From Mycobacterium sp. 1554424.7 (lineage in GTDB: Bacteria; Actinomycetota; Actinomycetes; Mycobacteriales; Mycobacteriaceae): a stretch of DNA of 42,722 bases. A model generated the notes under the pieces. It was not told the origin of the DNA. It did not search any database and worked only from the letters and a program-made list of their open reading frames with translations. Position numbers and translations under genes: made by a program. How positions within the stretch are numbered: the first letter of the stretch is position 1; each line of letters begins with the position of its first letter. Below, in pieces: positions 26,588 through 34,458 of the stretch. The stretch spans positions 1 to 42,722 of the forward strand of contig NZ_LZSE01000065.1 in NCBI RefSeq assembly GCF_001665295.1. The letters are read 5' to 3'.

Positions 26588-28654
26588 TTAATCGACAGCG
26601 TCATCGATCAGACCGTAGGGAGGTGTATTCTGATCGCGTGTGTATCGCACCATGACAAAGTCTGACACCACCGCAGGCGGGCTATTGTCTACAACAATTA
26701 GTTGAGCACCCTTGCCAGCTCCACCGAGCCAATCTATTACATGGTTATAAAAATTATCGACGAGCTTATTATCCGCGAAATCAGGATCGTCATCCTCCGC
26801 CGCATGACCCAAATTCTTTTGAGGGCTGTCAATTACCAGTAGTCCAGGAGCGCGTGCATTTCGTTCGTAAGCGACCTCCCAGAGTGCGAGGTACCAAGCA
26901 ATACTTATCAGGACGAGTCCGCCACTACTTGCCGCGGTATAGGGCAAGCCGCGAACGCTAGGGACTAGCCGATCATCAAGAATTGGATCTGTGAGCTTGG
27001 GATAGCCAATGTCGGAAAGAACGTGTCCGAACCTTTCGGATAAAGCGCGAACTACCTCGGCGCGATCGGCCTGCTGCTTGGATTGACTTCTTTCGGCGCG
27101 AAGGCGTGCCGCTAAACCCTGCAGGCGGTCGCGCTCGTCCTCTGCTTGGCGCACGCGATCCCAAAGCCGCAGCCCTGCTTCCGCAGACTGCGCTCTAAGC
27201 AATGCATCCGAGCGGCGTCGAGCAAGATCGTCACGTATCGCGAGGAAGGGTGCGGGAACCTCGACAACGCGGTCTAGAGAGGCTGCGGCCTCTTGCGCTG
27301 CCTGGCTGGCCTCGTCTCGCTCACGACGAAGCGTCGCTAGGTCCGCATCGAGTCGACTCCAATAACTGTTGAGCTCGTCGAGCCGTCGTGTAGTCGCTTT
27401 CAGTTCGGCTTCGAGGACTACGACGCCGTTAGGCGGTCCAGTGTGCTGCCCATCCTTCGCAAGGTTTGAATGCTCCCCATCCGGCCGTGTTTGCTCTTCG
27501 GCTGATCCGAGGTTGAGGGCACCATCAGAAGCGCTGACTTCATGTCCGCAGAGGGTGCAGGAGCCGCCAACGATCTCAGGCTCAGACGAAAGGCGCGAAA
27601 GGCAGGCCGGGCAAAACTGAACTTGCAGAGGGTCAAAAAGCTGCTCCGCCTCTTTCAAGAAGTTCAACTTCTTCTTGTCATCTGCGTACTGACCACGCAG
27701 AGCAGCGAGGCGTTCGAGCAGGCTTTCACGATTCCTAACTCGAATTCCTGCATTCCGCGCTGTCTGTTGTGCGTCGGCCAACTTCTCGCGCAATTCGTTC
27801 AAACCTGATTCTTGCTCGACGATTTGACGATCAATACGGCTGATTTCGCGGGCTGCTCGCGCAGCTTCGTCCCTTGCGGCATCCCGTTCTGTGTGGAGCA
27901 CTAAAGGACCAACCGGATACTCTTGCTCGGCAACCGTGTATAGCGCTTTCAAGTCCATTTCGGCCTGTCGCGCCGCGTCTGTCGCCGACTTGATTCGCGC
28001 AGCAAGGTCGGTGCCGGCCGCGTCGTGAACATCGAACATTACATCGATAGTCTGCAAATACTTCTGCGTCACCATGTAATTCGAGTTCTCAAACAGCAGA
28101 TTCTTACTGTCAAGGCGGTCATTCGGCAAGAACATGACTCGCATGAGGTCGCGCATGCTGAGCGTATGGGTTGCGGACTCGCCCTTCTTTGGTGCAACTG
28201 GCAGCTCGATATTGTCTAGCCCGCATGCGGCCAGCAGTAGCTGCGATAACCCGCTGGGGTCAGACGGCACCCCAGTCGCGACACGAGCCTCGGCCGCGCC
28301 TTCTGTTTGACGAATCGGCGCTTGCCACACTGAAGCAAACTTGGAGGCAGGTCCAGTCGCCGCACGCTCGATGGTGAATATCTCGCCCGCGAGTTCAGTT
28401 TCTAATACTGCTGCGCGTACTGACGCGAGCACCTCTGGGTGTTGCGGATGCTCGGAGCCGTCGAGGCAATAGCGAATGAAGTCGATAATGGTAGTTTTAC
28501 CCGTTTGGCTCGGACCGGCTATAACCGAAAGAGGTCGCCATCTACCCTCAGGCTCTTCTCGGAAGCTAGCGCCGTAAGTGCGCTGAGAGGATGCAAGGCC
28601 GGCCAATACTAGCTCCGAAAGTCGGATGCCGATTTCTTCCGTACTATCTGCCAT
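26588..28654 (-). CDS. SMC/RecN-like ATPase of a Lamassu/ABC-three-component defence system (LmuB/DdmC-like)
   Basis: Start ATG 28654, set by AAGGAGG eight bases upstream and only 4 bp after the previous stop. The 688-residue protein has Walker A GPSQTGKTT (47-55); coiled-coil arms at about 220-335 and 415-545; and between them a hook with C348-x2-C351 and C366-x2-C369. An ABC-signature-like SSGGL (576-580) and Walker B GLLVIDSPQKNL (604-615) follow. This is the SMC-like head-hook layout; the DSPQKNL variant replaces the usual DE/DEP. In Lamassu/DdmABC the SMC subunit is thought to sense foreign DNA and release the nuclease partner. Last gene of the three-gene operon. Confidence 0.85.
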   Translation of the reverse strand: MADSTEEIGIRLSELVLAGLASSQRTYGASFREEPEGRWRPLSVIAGPSQTGKTTIIDFIRYCLDGSEHPQHPEVLASVRAAVLETELAGEIFTIERAATGPASKFASVWQAPIRQTEGAAEARVATGVPSDPSGLSQLLLAACGLDNIELPVAPKKGESATHTLSMRDLMRVMFLPNDRLDSKNLLFENSNYMVTQKYLQTIDVMFDVHDAAGTDLAARIKSATDAARQAEMDLKALYTVAEQEYPVGPLVLHTERDAARDEAARAAREISRIDRQIVEQESGLNELREKLADAQQTARNAGIRVRNRESLLERLAALRGQYADDKKKLNFLKEAEQLFDPLQVQFCPACLSRLSSEPEIVGGSCTLCGHEVSASDGALNLGSAEEQTRPDGEHSNLAKDGQHTGPPNGVVVLEAELKATTRRLDELNSYWSRLDADLATLRRERDEASQAAQEAAASLDRVVEVPAPFLAIRDDLARRRSDALLRAQSAEAGLRLWDRVRQAEDERDRLQGLAARLRAERSQSKQQADRAEVVRALSERFGHVLSDIGYPKLTDPILDDRLVPSVRGLPYTAASSGGLVLISIAWYLALWEVAYERNARAPGLLVIDSPQKNLGHAAEDDDPDFADNKLVDNFYNHVIDWLGGAGKGAQLIVVDNSPPAVVSDFVMVRYTRDQNTPPYGLIDDAVD

Positions 28655-28658
28655 CCGC

Positions 28659-29276
28659 CTAGCCTCCTTCCGCGAGATGTGGATTGACTTGGGCCGTAGT
28701 CTCTGCAACGTCATCCAGAACATCAATGAGTAGCCAAGACTGGCCTAGCCAGTCCTGAACTTGCTTTAACAATTGTCTATCGGTCAATCGCTTAAGGCGA
28801 TTGAGGACTAACTGTGCAGACTGTCGGTAGCCGTCGGCGTATGCTGACGTAAGATTAGAAGCTAGTTCACCGCCGAGCTCTGTAAGGCCGTAGCCGTTAT
28901 CTGAAATCTGCACTAACCCGTATGCAAGCAATAGCGAGAGGTCATGCTGTAGGCGTCTCCTGCGGCTCGCAAACCGCTGGCCTGTTGCAGCGTAAGATAG
29001 CTGCTGACTGCTGAATCCGGCGAGACGAAGCGTCAACCTTTCTTCGGCGTCTTGACGTGTCGCGCCGGACGCCACAACAAATGGATTTGCCGAAAAGAAA
29101 TCATAGAATCCAAGCCGATCCACCGTAGGTACTCGTACATCGTCCCGCGACGCAATCTCAAGGAGCAGCGTCAATTGCGCTAAGCGAAATATAAGACGAT
29201 CATCCGGCGCAGTAGGAACGGCCGCTGACAGGCCTGGCAAGGCCAGGTCACCCTCCGCTGACTCATGGCTCGTCAT
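28659..29276 (-). CDS. Middle component of the defence operon (LmuC/DdmB or ABC-3C middle-component type)
   Basis: A 205-residue protein whose ATG overlaps the stop of the upstream nuclease gene (ATGA). After a polar N-terminus: RLIFRLAQLTLLLEIASRDD, VDRLGFYDFFSANPFVVASG, a basic helix RFASRRRRLQHDLSLLLAYG, a winged-helix-like ISDNGYGLTELGGELAS, and C-terminal helices rich in Leu/Arg. The FYDFFSANPF pattern and wHTH-like end are what I recall for ABC-three-component middle proteins, which bridge the ATPase and the effector. It is too small and motif-poor for an enzyme. Position between nuclease and SMC genes is the main support. Confidence 0.75.
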   Translation of the reverse strand: MTSHESAEGDLALPGLSAAVPTAPDDRLIFRLAQLTLLLEIASRDDVRVPTVDRLGFYDFFSANPFVVASGATRQDAEERLTLRLAGFSSQQLSYAATGQRFASRRRRLQHDLSLLLAYGLVQISDNGYGLTELGGELASNLTSAYADGYRQSAQLVLNRLKRLTDRQLLKQVQDWLGQSWLLIDVLDDVAETTAQVNPHLAEGG

Positions 29277-30301
29277 GGCACCGTGCTCCCTTGCTCGGCC
29301 GCTACCTGACTGGCCACAACTTCCCCAGCGTGTTCGAGGTCATGCGCTGAAGCGACTTCACGCCAATGGGTTACCCACCCCGCCCGCTTGTCTTCGACAA
29401 GACGGTGCGTCGCACCCTTTCTGTGCGCAGGACGCAAGGTTATGCCGATGGGATCGGACATCGTGGCCGCGTCTTCGAGGGTCCCGTCGATCAACCCCGC
29501 CATTCTGCCGTCATTGTCAGCATTGGCAGCGAGACTGTTGAAACGTGACTCCCATCGCGACTGGATTTCTAGATGCAGCTCTTTCAAGGCGGCAATCGCT
29601 ATAGGATTTCCGCGAGCGCTGATGTCCCGAACGAGAGCCTCAGCGGCGAAAAACAGACCCTTTGCGGCATCGTTTTCAAAATGCCCTGCCTCCTCGAGCT
29701 GACGAACAAACAATGCCTCATCGAGGCCGCTAATATCGTCGGTAGTCGCCAACGCCTCGGCCGGTTCCGCGGCTATATGAGCCTGAAAATACTGGCCAAA
29801 TAAGTGATAGGCATCAGGCGTCCCGAGTAAACTGCGGAGAGCGTCCCCGTTCCAGATATTCATACGAACACCGTACTTTTTATTACGGGTGACCCAATCG
29901 TCAAACCATTTTTGTTCGAGAGGCGGCAGAATGCAGGGAACGCACAGAGTCCAGGCATCAACCTTGAAGTCGTTATCGCCCGCCTGCTTAACTAGTTCCT
30001 TAAACGAGTCGCGAACTTGCTTCCGTTGAGTTTCGCCCTCCCATTCCGGAAAAAACTTGGCCTGCCATACGGAGACTGAATCGTCAAGTCGTCCAAAATA
30101 TGTGTCGATTCCCCAATCGAACCCCCCGGGACCTGCGATTGTGTTGACGGCCGGATATAGCACATGCACGAGATCGAATACAAAGGCTTGAAACGTTTCC
30201 CGAGCGCCTTGGTCTGAGCCGGCGATCATGCGCAATTGATGAAAGAGAATGGGACTGGTTGGCAACGCAGTCAAAGCAGCCTCCGCGCGACGCCCAAGCA
30301 T
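29273..30301 (-). CDS. Restriction-endonuclease-fold effector of the defence operon (LmuA/DdmA-like)
   Basis: A 342-residue first gene of the operon. The N-terminal domain fits a PD-(D/E)xK nuclease: helix with E35 (RETFQAFVFDLVHVLYP), D66 in GGFDWGIDTYFG and the Q80-x-K82 pair in VSVWQAKFF, as in Mrr/DUF4297-like enzymes. The C-terminal ~200 residues are helical without recognised motif (HFENDAAKGLFFAAEALVRD, ELHLEIQSRWESRF) and probably contact the partners. In Lamassu/DdmABC the corresponding subunit degrades DNA or kills the cell after phage or plasmid detection. No good ribosome site precedes ATG 30301; ATG 30232 (IAGSDQGARE) is possible but would still keep E35, D66 and K82. Confidence 0.82.
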   Translation of the reverse strand: MLGRRAEAALTALPTSPILFHQLRMIAGSDQGARETFQAFVFDLVHVLYPAVNTIAGPGGFDWGIDTYFGRLDDSVSVWQAKFFPEWEGETQRKQVRDSFKELVKQAGDNDFKVDAWTLCVPCILPPLEQKWFDDWVTRNKKYGVRMNIWNGDALRSLLGTPDAYHLFGQYFQAHIAAEPAEALATTDDISGLDEALFVRQLEEAGHFENDAAKGLFFAAEALVRDISARGNPIAIAALKELHLEIQSRWESRFNSLAANADNDGRMAGLIDGTLEDAATMSDPIGITLRPAHRKGATHRLVEDKRAGWVTHWREVASAHDLEHAGEVVASQVAAEQGSTVP

Positions 30302-30382
30302 GCACGCGTCTGAGTACCACGAGTCAATTCATGCTCCCGTACCGTTCAGAGGTTGGCGCAACGTTCAGATTAGCGACGAAAT

Positions 30383-30400
30383 GGGGGTAGTCCTACCCCC
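30383..30400. promoter_or_regulatory. Perfect 8-bp palindrome upstream of defence operon
   Basis: GGGGGTAGTCCTACCCCC is an 8-bp perfect inverted repeat with a 2-bp spacer, about 80-100 bp before the nuclease start codon in an otherwise empty 269-bp interval. It could be an operator for the operon, or a terminator-like hairpin; there is no T-run on either side, which favours an operator. Confidence 0.4.
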
Positions 30401-30570
30401 GCTACGCGATGATTTTCTCCCTCTTGGCAGCAACGAGCAAGAATGGCCTGGTCGCGACGGTGCCTAGACGAACCACGGGCGATTGGTTGCTCACGGCTCG
30501 GCGGCGGCGGTAGGACGCCGCACCCTTGCGGCCACCGATGGAAGCTCAGCGTCGATTTGCTTTTATCAGC

Positions 30571-31179
30571 TCAACCCTCGGAGTCGCCGAGGTCGGCCAG
30601 CGCGCGGTAGACGGTGGCACGGCTGACACCAAGTGCGGCAGCGATTGTGCTGGCCGATTCACCGCTGGCGTGCATCCGCTGGGCGAGGCTCATCTTCGCC
30701 CTATCCAGTGCCTTGGGCCGACCGATGGACTGACCACGTGCTCGGCGCGCCTCACGCGCTGCCGTCCGACGTTCCCGACCTAACTCCAATTCCAACTCAG
30801 CCAGACTCGCCAACACCCCCGCAACCATGCGACCAGTTGCGTTCGACGTGTCGATGCCCTCGCGAAGCGAACGCAACACGATCCCCCGCTGCCCCAACTC
30901 CCGGATGGTGGTCATTACCTCTGCGGCGTTGCGACCCAAGCGGTCGATACCCACGACCACGATGGCATCGCCTTCGCGTGCGTAGTCCAGCAGTGCCGCA
31001 AGGCCGGGACGCTGCTCGCGCGTGGAGGTGCCCGATAGCCTGTCGCTGTAGACGCGGGCTTCTTCGACCCCCGCAGCGGTCAATGCATCGACTTGTTGGT
31101 CGAGACTCTGGTGCCCTGTGCTGACGCGGGCATAGCCGAGTTGGGTTCCGGTCGCGACGACTGCGTTGCTCACTGCCAT
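30571..31179 (-). CDS. Serine recombinase (resolvase/invertase)
   Basis: A 202-residue small serine recombinase from ATG 31179. Catalytic Ser is S20 in LGYARVSTGHQSLDQQVDAL; other active-site segments are YSDRLSGTSTREQRPG, GIDRLGRNAAEV, and a long E-helix with ATGRMVAGVLASLAELE. The C-terminal HTH is ASTIAAALGVSRATVYRALA. Members catalyse resolution or inversion between short sites, or act in invertible switches. Upstream are five GTCTCA/TGAGAC motifs that look like its binding sites. No transposase is nearby, so it is not evidently part of a Tn3 transposon. Confidence 0.9.
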   Translation of the reverse strand: MAVSNAVVATGTQLGYARVSTGHQSLDQQVDALTAAGVEEARVYSDRLSGTSTREQRPGLAALLDYAREGDAIVVVGIDRLGRNAAEVMTTIRELGQRGIVLRSLREGIDTSNATGRMVAGVLASLAELELELGRERRTAAREARRARGQSIGRPKALDRAKMSLAQRMHASGESASTIAAALGVSRATVYRALADLGDSEG

Positions 31180-31189
31180 ATCCCAAATC

Positions 31190-31301
31190 GTCTCAAAAGT
31201 CTCATAACATGTCAATATGAGACAAGCGTTTTGAAGCATCTTTTGAGACAAAGCGAACTGGCAGATTGTAAGGGACGGTCAATTCTGCCCACACCGTCTC
31301 A
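31190..31301. promoter_or_regulatory. Five GTCTCA/TGAGAC motifs: putative recombinase site or operator
   Basis: GTCTCA occurs at 31190, 31199 and 31296, and its complement TGAGAC at 31218 and 31244, all inside 112 bp directly upstream of the recombinase start. The pair 31199-31204/31218-31223 forms an inverted repeat with 13-bp spacer (25 bp overall), the size of a resolvase subsite. Flanking bases are A+T-rich (CTCAAAAG, TTTTGAGACA). The layout suggests a res-like array that also controls the gene. Confidence 0.5.
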
Positions 31302-31426
31302 ATTCTTTGGTTTTGCGACTGAACCAGTATGCGCGTTGGAGATATTCAGGTCTTCCAAGCTCGCAGTTTTTCGGCCCTTCGAACCCTGACGCCGTTAGCG
31401 GCAACGGCGTTAAGATTTGGCCCAGC

Positions 31427-31954
31427 ATGACTACCCCACGATCAGGCGGACCGCGCAGGAAGCCTCCCACGGCATCCTCTTCGGGTAGCGCGCCCGGATC
31501 GAGATCGACCTTCATCACTGTGTCCGTACCCGCGGCGTTCCGTAACTTGTATCCCTCGCTCATCGACGATGACTCTGAACTAGAAGATGACTCTGAACTA
31601 GCGGAATCGCCGAGCGCTGATGAGGGAGAAGAGCATACCGAAACGGAAGCAACGGGGGTAAACGTCGTAGGTTTGCTCCTCGTACTATCCGGCGCCGCAT
31701 TCATCCTCACGTACGCATTTGCGGGACAGTACGCTGCCGGCCTCGCTTTCTGGACAGTCATGATCGGGCTGCCGGCGCTGCTTGTCGTCGTTGCAGCCCT
31801 TGGGGTCGCGTGGAGAGGCAGTCGCCGCGACGAGGTCCTTGAGGTCGCGACGCTGGCAGTGGTTCTCGCTGAGCAGCTGCGCGACGCTGAGCAGCTGCGC
31901 GACGCTGAGGAGCCGCTTGAGGCTCAAACCTTCGAGAGCGATCCTGGGCGGTAG
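31427..31954 (+). CDS. Island membrane protein, unknown, with short internal duplications
   Basis: I start at ATG 31427 (TTPRSGGPRRKPPTASSSG); the frame is open further upstream but without protein features. It has a basic Ser/Pro N-terminus, a segment of Val/Leu, then an acidic stretch with a repeated DDSELEDDSELAE, and two adjacent membrane helices (VGLLLVLSGAAFILTYAFAG and FWTVMIGLPALLVVVAALG). The cytoplasmic tail contains AEQLRDAEQLRDAEE. Both repeats are in-frame DNA duplications (an 18-bp unit in the tail). No family recognised. It is separated from the next gene by 5 bp, so the two are an operon. Confidence 0.6.
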   Translation: MTTPRSGGPRRKPPTASSSGSAPGSRSTFITVSVPAAFRNLYPSLIDDDSELEDDSELAESPSADEGEEHTETEATGVNVVGLLLVLSGAAFILTYAFAGQYAAGLAFWTVMIGLPALLVVVAALGVAWRGSRRDEVLEVATLAVVLAEQLRDAEQLRDAEEPLEAQTFESDPGR

Positions 31955-31959
31955 CAAAG

Positions 31960-32589
31960 ATGGCATTCCCACTGCCAGTACCCAAGGCGTTTCTGGACCG
32001 TCTCTTGCCTAAGGACTTAAAGGCCACTAAGGGCGATGTCGCTGTAATGGCGATGGGAGGCGTCGTGGGACTCGCGGTGGATCTCGCGCTGCTCCCAGTA
32101 GGTGTTATCACCGGAGGGTCTGCGGCTGCAGCGGGTGCAGCTACCGCTTTCTCTGCCAAAGCGGGCGTTGAAAGCCTGGGAAAGAGATTCAAGCAGCGTA
32201 AGCACAAAAAACGTGCACGCGAACGCGCGCTTCGAGCGTTCAAAGTCTTCGAAGGCAACGGCTACGACAAGGGCGCAGCCGCCCTGGCCAAGGTGTTCGA
32301 TTTGTACGAGCAAGACCTCATCACTGGGCTCGAACTGGACGCGGCTGTCGACAAACAGCTCGAGGCATACAAGAAGGCGTCAACCAAGAGAACGGCGCCA
32401 AGGATGAGCGACAACCTCGATGCGCTGGAGGAGACCGTCACGGAACTCGCGGCACTCAATGCACGTAAGTCAAAGCCGGACGAGTCGGCTCCCCACGCCG
32501 GCAAGACCTCGGACGAGCTCCTTAAAGAACTGAGGGAGAAGCTGCACAAGTCTAATATGCGACAACTCGATATCGACCTGTTGGAGTGA
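31960..32589 (+). CDS. Island protein with Gly/Ala-rich hydrophobic hairpin and helical tail, unknown
   Basis: A 209-residue protein. After a short amphipathic start (AFPLPVPKAFLDRLLPKDLK) comes a long hydrophobic Gly/Ala segment (VMAMGGVVGLAVDLALLPVG, then ITGGSAAAAGAATAFSAKAG) able to form a membrane hairpin, then a Lys/Arg-rich stretch (GKRFKQRKHKKRARERALRA) and a charged helical C-terminus (SDELLKELREKLHK). It pairs with the preceding membrane protein in one transcript. The hydrophobic-hairpin-plus-basic layout is seen in some pore-forming or membrane-targeting effectors, but no similarity is recognised and I do not assign a function. Confidence 0.6.
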   Translation: MAFPLPVPKAFLDRLLPKDLKATKGDVAVMAMGGVVGLAVDLALLPVGVITGGSAAAAGAATAFSAKAGVESLGKRFKQRKHKKRARERALRAFKVFEGNGYDKGAAALAKVFDLYEQDLITGLELDAAVDKQLEAYKKASTKRTAPRMSDNLDALEETVTELAALNARKSKPDESAPHAGKTSDELLKELREKLHKSNMRQLDIDLLE

Positions 32590-32675
32590 CGCTGCCGTCT
32601 TTTCAGCCCGTCAGAAGCGACTTAGACGACCATCGTGTCTGAAGCGATATGTGAGAATCCAAGAAAGTTAGTTCA

Positions 32676-33497
32676 CTAAGTACCTCGACGGGGGACCTTA
32701 TCGGACCGCTGCTGAGATCTGCCGAGAATCAGCCTCAGGGGGTCGAAGAAGCGTTTCGTTCGGTGGAAGTATGTATGGACTCGGAGATCTTGTTTCACTG
32801 AATCGATGAGATCCTCGCGCGCACTCGCGACGATCCTGGATGTCGAACGGTCGGCGAACCCATCGCTCAAATAGGCTGCGGCGCTGTGGCATGCATTGGC
32901 AAGAGCCTCGAACGCAGCATAAGTCTTCGGCGGAGCTATGAGATTCGCTTGTTCCTTCAAATCGTTGATTTGCGCTCGGAGCCTAGCCGCTTCGGGAAAG
33001 CGGGACATCGCGTATCGCTGTTGCCGGGGAAGCGGGTTGTCATCACTGCCTGCACGCAGTGACCGGAGCCGCTCGCGCATCGTTGGTTTCGGCTCTGGAT
33101 GGTATCGGTATCGAACATCCGAAATGATCGCCGACAGCTGGTTGGATGTGCTGACCGCGCTCACGCAGAGGTCGCGGACTTCCTTGTCCCATTGACGCTT
33201 GTCCTCGGTTCTGCGTTTTAGGACCTCATTGATCGTCAGAAAGATTGCCGCGATTAGCGCGGCAATTAGCGTGGCTATTGGGACTGCCCACCCACCTAAC
33301 CCGGGATTAGCCTGGCTGACCGGCACATTCGACGATGGCACCTGTACCGTCGAGGTGATCGTTACCGGCGGTGGCGACGGCAGTGCAGTCGACGATGGTG
33401 GTGGCTGCGTAGACGTCGGCGCCGGCGTGGACGGCGACGGCGACGGCATGCTGGGCGACGTCGTAATCGGCGCTAACGAGTGAGGCGCGACACCCAT
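32676..33497 (-). CDS. Island single-pass membrane protein, unknown
   Basis: A 273-residue protein from ATG 33497 with AGGAGG eight bases upstream. The N-terminal ~65 residues are Pro/Ser/Thr-rich and probably outside (PSPSPSTPAPTSTQPPPSST). A helix follows (WAVPIATLIAALIAAIFLTI), then a basic stop-transfer (NEVLKRRTEDKRQWDKE) and a ~170-residue cytoplasmic helical domain (VRDLCVSAVSTSNQLSAIIS; PEAARLRAQINDLKEQANLI) with a basic end. The layout resembles phage-island proteins with a helical cytoplasmic domain after one helix. Not recognised. Confidence 0.6.
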   Translation of the reverse strand: MGVAPHSLAPITTSPSMPSPSPSTPAPTSTQPPPSSTALPSPPPVTITSTVQVPSSNVPVSQANPGLGGWAVPIATLIAALIAAIFLTINEVLKRRTEDKRQWDKEVRDLCVSAVSTSNQLSAIISDVRYRYHPEPKPTMRERLRSLRAGSDDNPLPRQQRYAMSRFPEAARLRAQINDLKEQANLIAPPKTYAAFEALANACHSAAAYLSDGFADRSTSRIVASAREDLIDSVKQDLRVHTYFHRTKRFFDPLRLILGRSQQRSDKVPRRGT

Positions 33498-33511
33498 AGC
33501 ATCATCCTCCT

Positions 33512-33877
33512 ATGCTTCTCGTCGAGACTCGGGGAAGCGTGCCGATTGGATCGGCACTTCCACAGCCCAACGGATTCATTCCCCAATACCAACAGGCCAT
33601 TACGTCGCCTCCAGCGTCCGTGCCTGTGGCGCGTCCTCCGATGCCTTCATTTCCGCCGCCATCCGCTCCGGGCAGCCCCGCTGCCGCCAAACCCCGGTGC
33701 AACGTGTACGACTGGACGAAAGCGTTGCTGGAACCCGTCGGGGGCACCGTTGCGATCCTGACCGCAGCCCCAGAAGGTGCGACCGGCGTTGGGATTCCCG
33801 CAGCGCTCGGTCAAATCGCTCTCGGTACGGCGGCGGTCGCTGACGGCCTAGACGCCGCCGACAGATGCCTACCTTGA
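33512..33877 (+). CDS. Short Pro-rich island protein, unknown
   Basis: A 121-residue frame divergent from the preceding gene, with only 14 bp between the starts, so ATG 33512 may not be the real start; GTG 33539 (PIGSALPQPNGF), preceded by GGGGAAG, is an alternative. The first half is Pro/Ala/Ser-rich, then CNVYDWTKALLEPVGGTVAI and a hydrophobic Gly/Ala segment (GIPAALGQIALGTAAVADGL) ending with a Cys. No known family. Confidence 0.4.
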   Translation: MLLVETRGSVPIGSALPQPNGFIPQYQQAITSPPASVPVARPPMPSFPPPSAPGSPAAAKPRCNVYDWTKALLEPVGGTVAILTAAPEGATGVGIPAALGQIALGTAAVADGLDAADRCLP

Positions 33878-33890
33878 GCCGACGACAGCA

Positions 33891-34098
33891 ATGGATGAGG
33901 AGCGCGTGAAGACCAACTCCCTCTATGGCCCGGTGTTCTACACAGTGATGGCCGTTGGTGTTCCTCGCCCTATTCGTGCTGAATGCACTCACCCACGGCA
34001 CGATGCTCGGCCTGATCGCTACCGGCGGCCTTGCCGTGTTGATGGGCTACATCGCCTACCGGGGCTGGTCCCGCAAGCGCCACGCGAACCGACAATAG
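33891..34098 (+). pseudogene. Small membrane protein gene with a frameshift
   Basis: ATG 33891 begins a charged N-terminus (DEERVKTNSLYGPVFYTVMA), after which the frame turns into nonsense. One base away the second frame continues exactly as a membrane protein: VFLALFVLNALTHGTMLGLI, then GGLAVLMGYIAYRGWSRK and a stop at 34096-34098. The break is near 33953-33960. It may be a genuine frameshift, programmed shifting or a sequencing error. Confidence 0.5.
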
Positions 34099-34458
34099 GC
34101 GCGGCCAGCGCACTTGGCGGGCTCGTCTCTGATTGAGGTCGGGCTCGGCGTCGGCGACAGGTTGCCATAGCAGTCTGGTAGCCCATCGGATCGCGGCTTG
34201 GTTGATGTGCACCTACAGAGAGCCGTTGTGCTGCAGTGGGATTCAGTTAGGTGACGCGAGATCCATTGTGCCCCAAGGGGTACCAATCAATCGCCATGAT
34301 CCGAACGTGCGTTCGGCCGCTCCGGCGGCGATTGTGGGAGGACAAGTTTTGGAAAAATGTTGAGCAGGTGCAATGGGGTTTAGCGGGTGCAAGTGGTATT
34401 TAAGAGCGTCGGCTGGCTCACGGTGGAGTGTCACGCTGTCACAGTGTCACGCAAGTGG
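34099..34458. other. No gene supported
   Basis: This 360-bp island stretch contains only short frames without protein-like features. It includes repeated GTGCAA/GGTGCAA words near 34368-34392 and TGTCAC repeats at 34436-34455, but no recognisable site. Confidence 0.5.

Noticed and set aside
26588-30301. Wadjet/JetABCD or Gabija assignment
   Set aside because: No JetD-like topoisomerase or JetA/B, and no UvrD-like helicase; the nuclease-middle-SMC layout fits Lamassu/ABC-3C better.
30571-31301. Tn3-type transposon around the serine recombinase
   Set aside because: No transposase and no terminal inverted repeats seen on either side.
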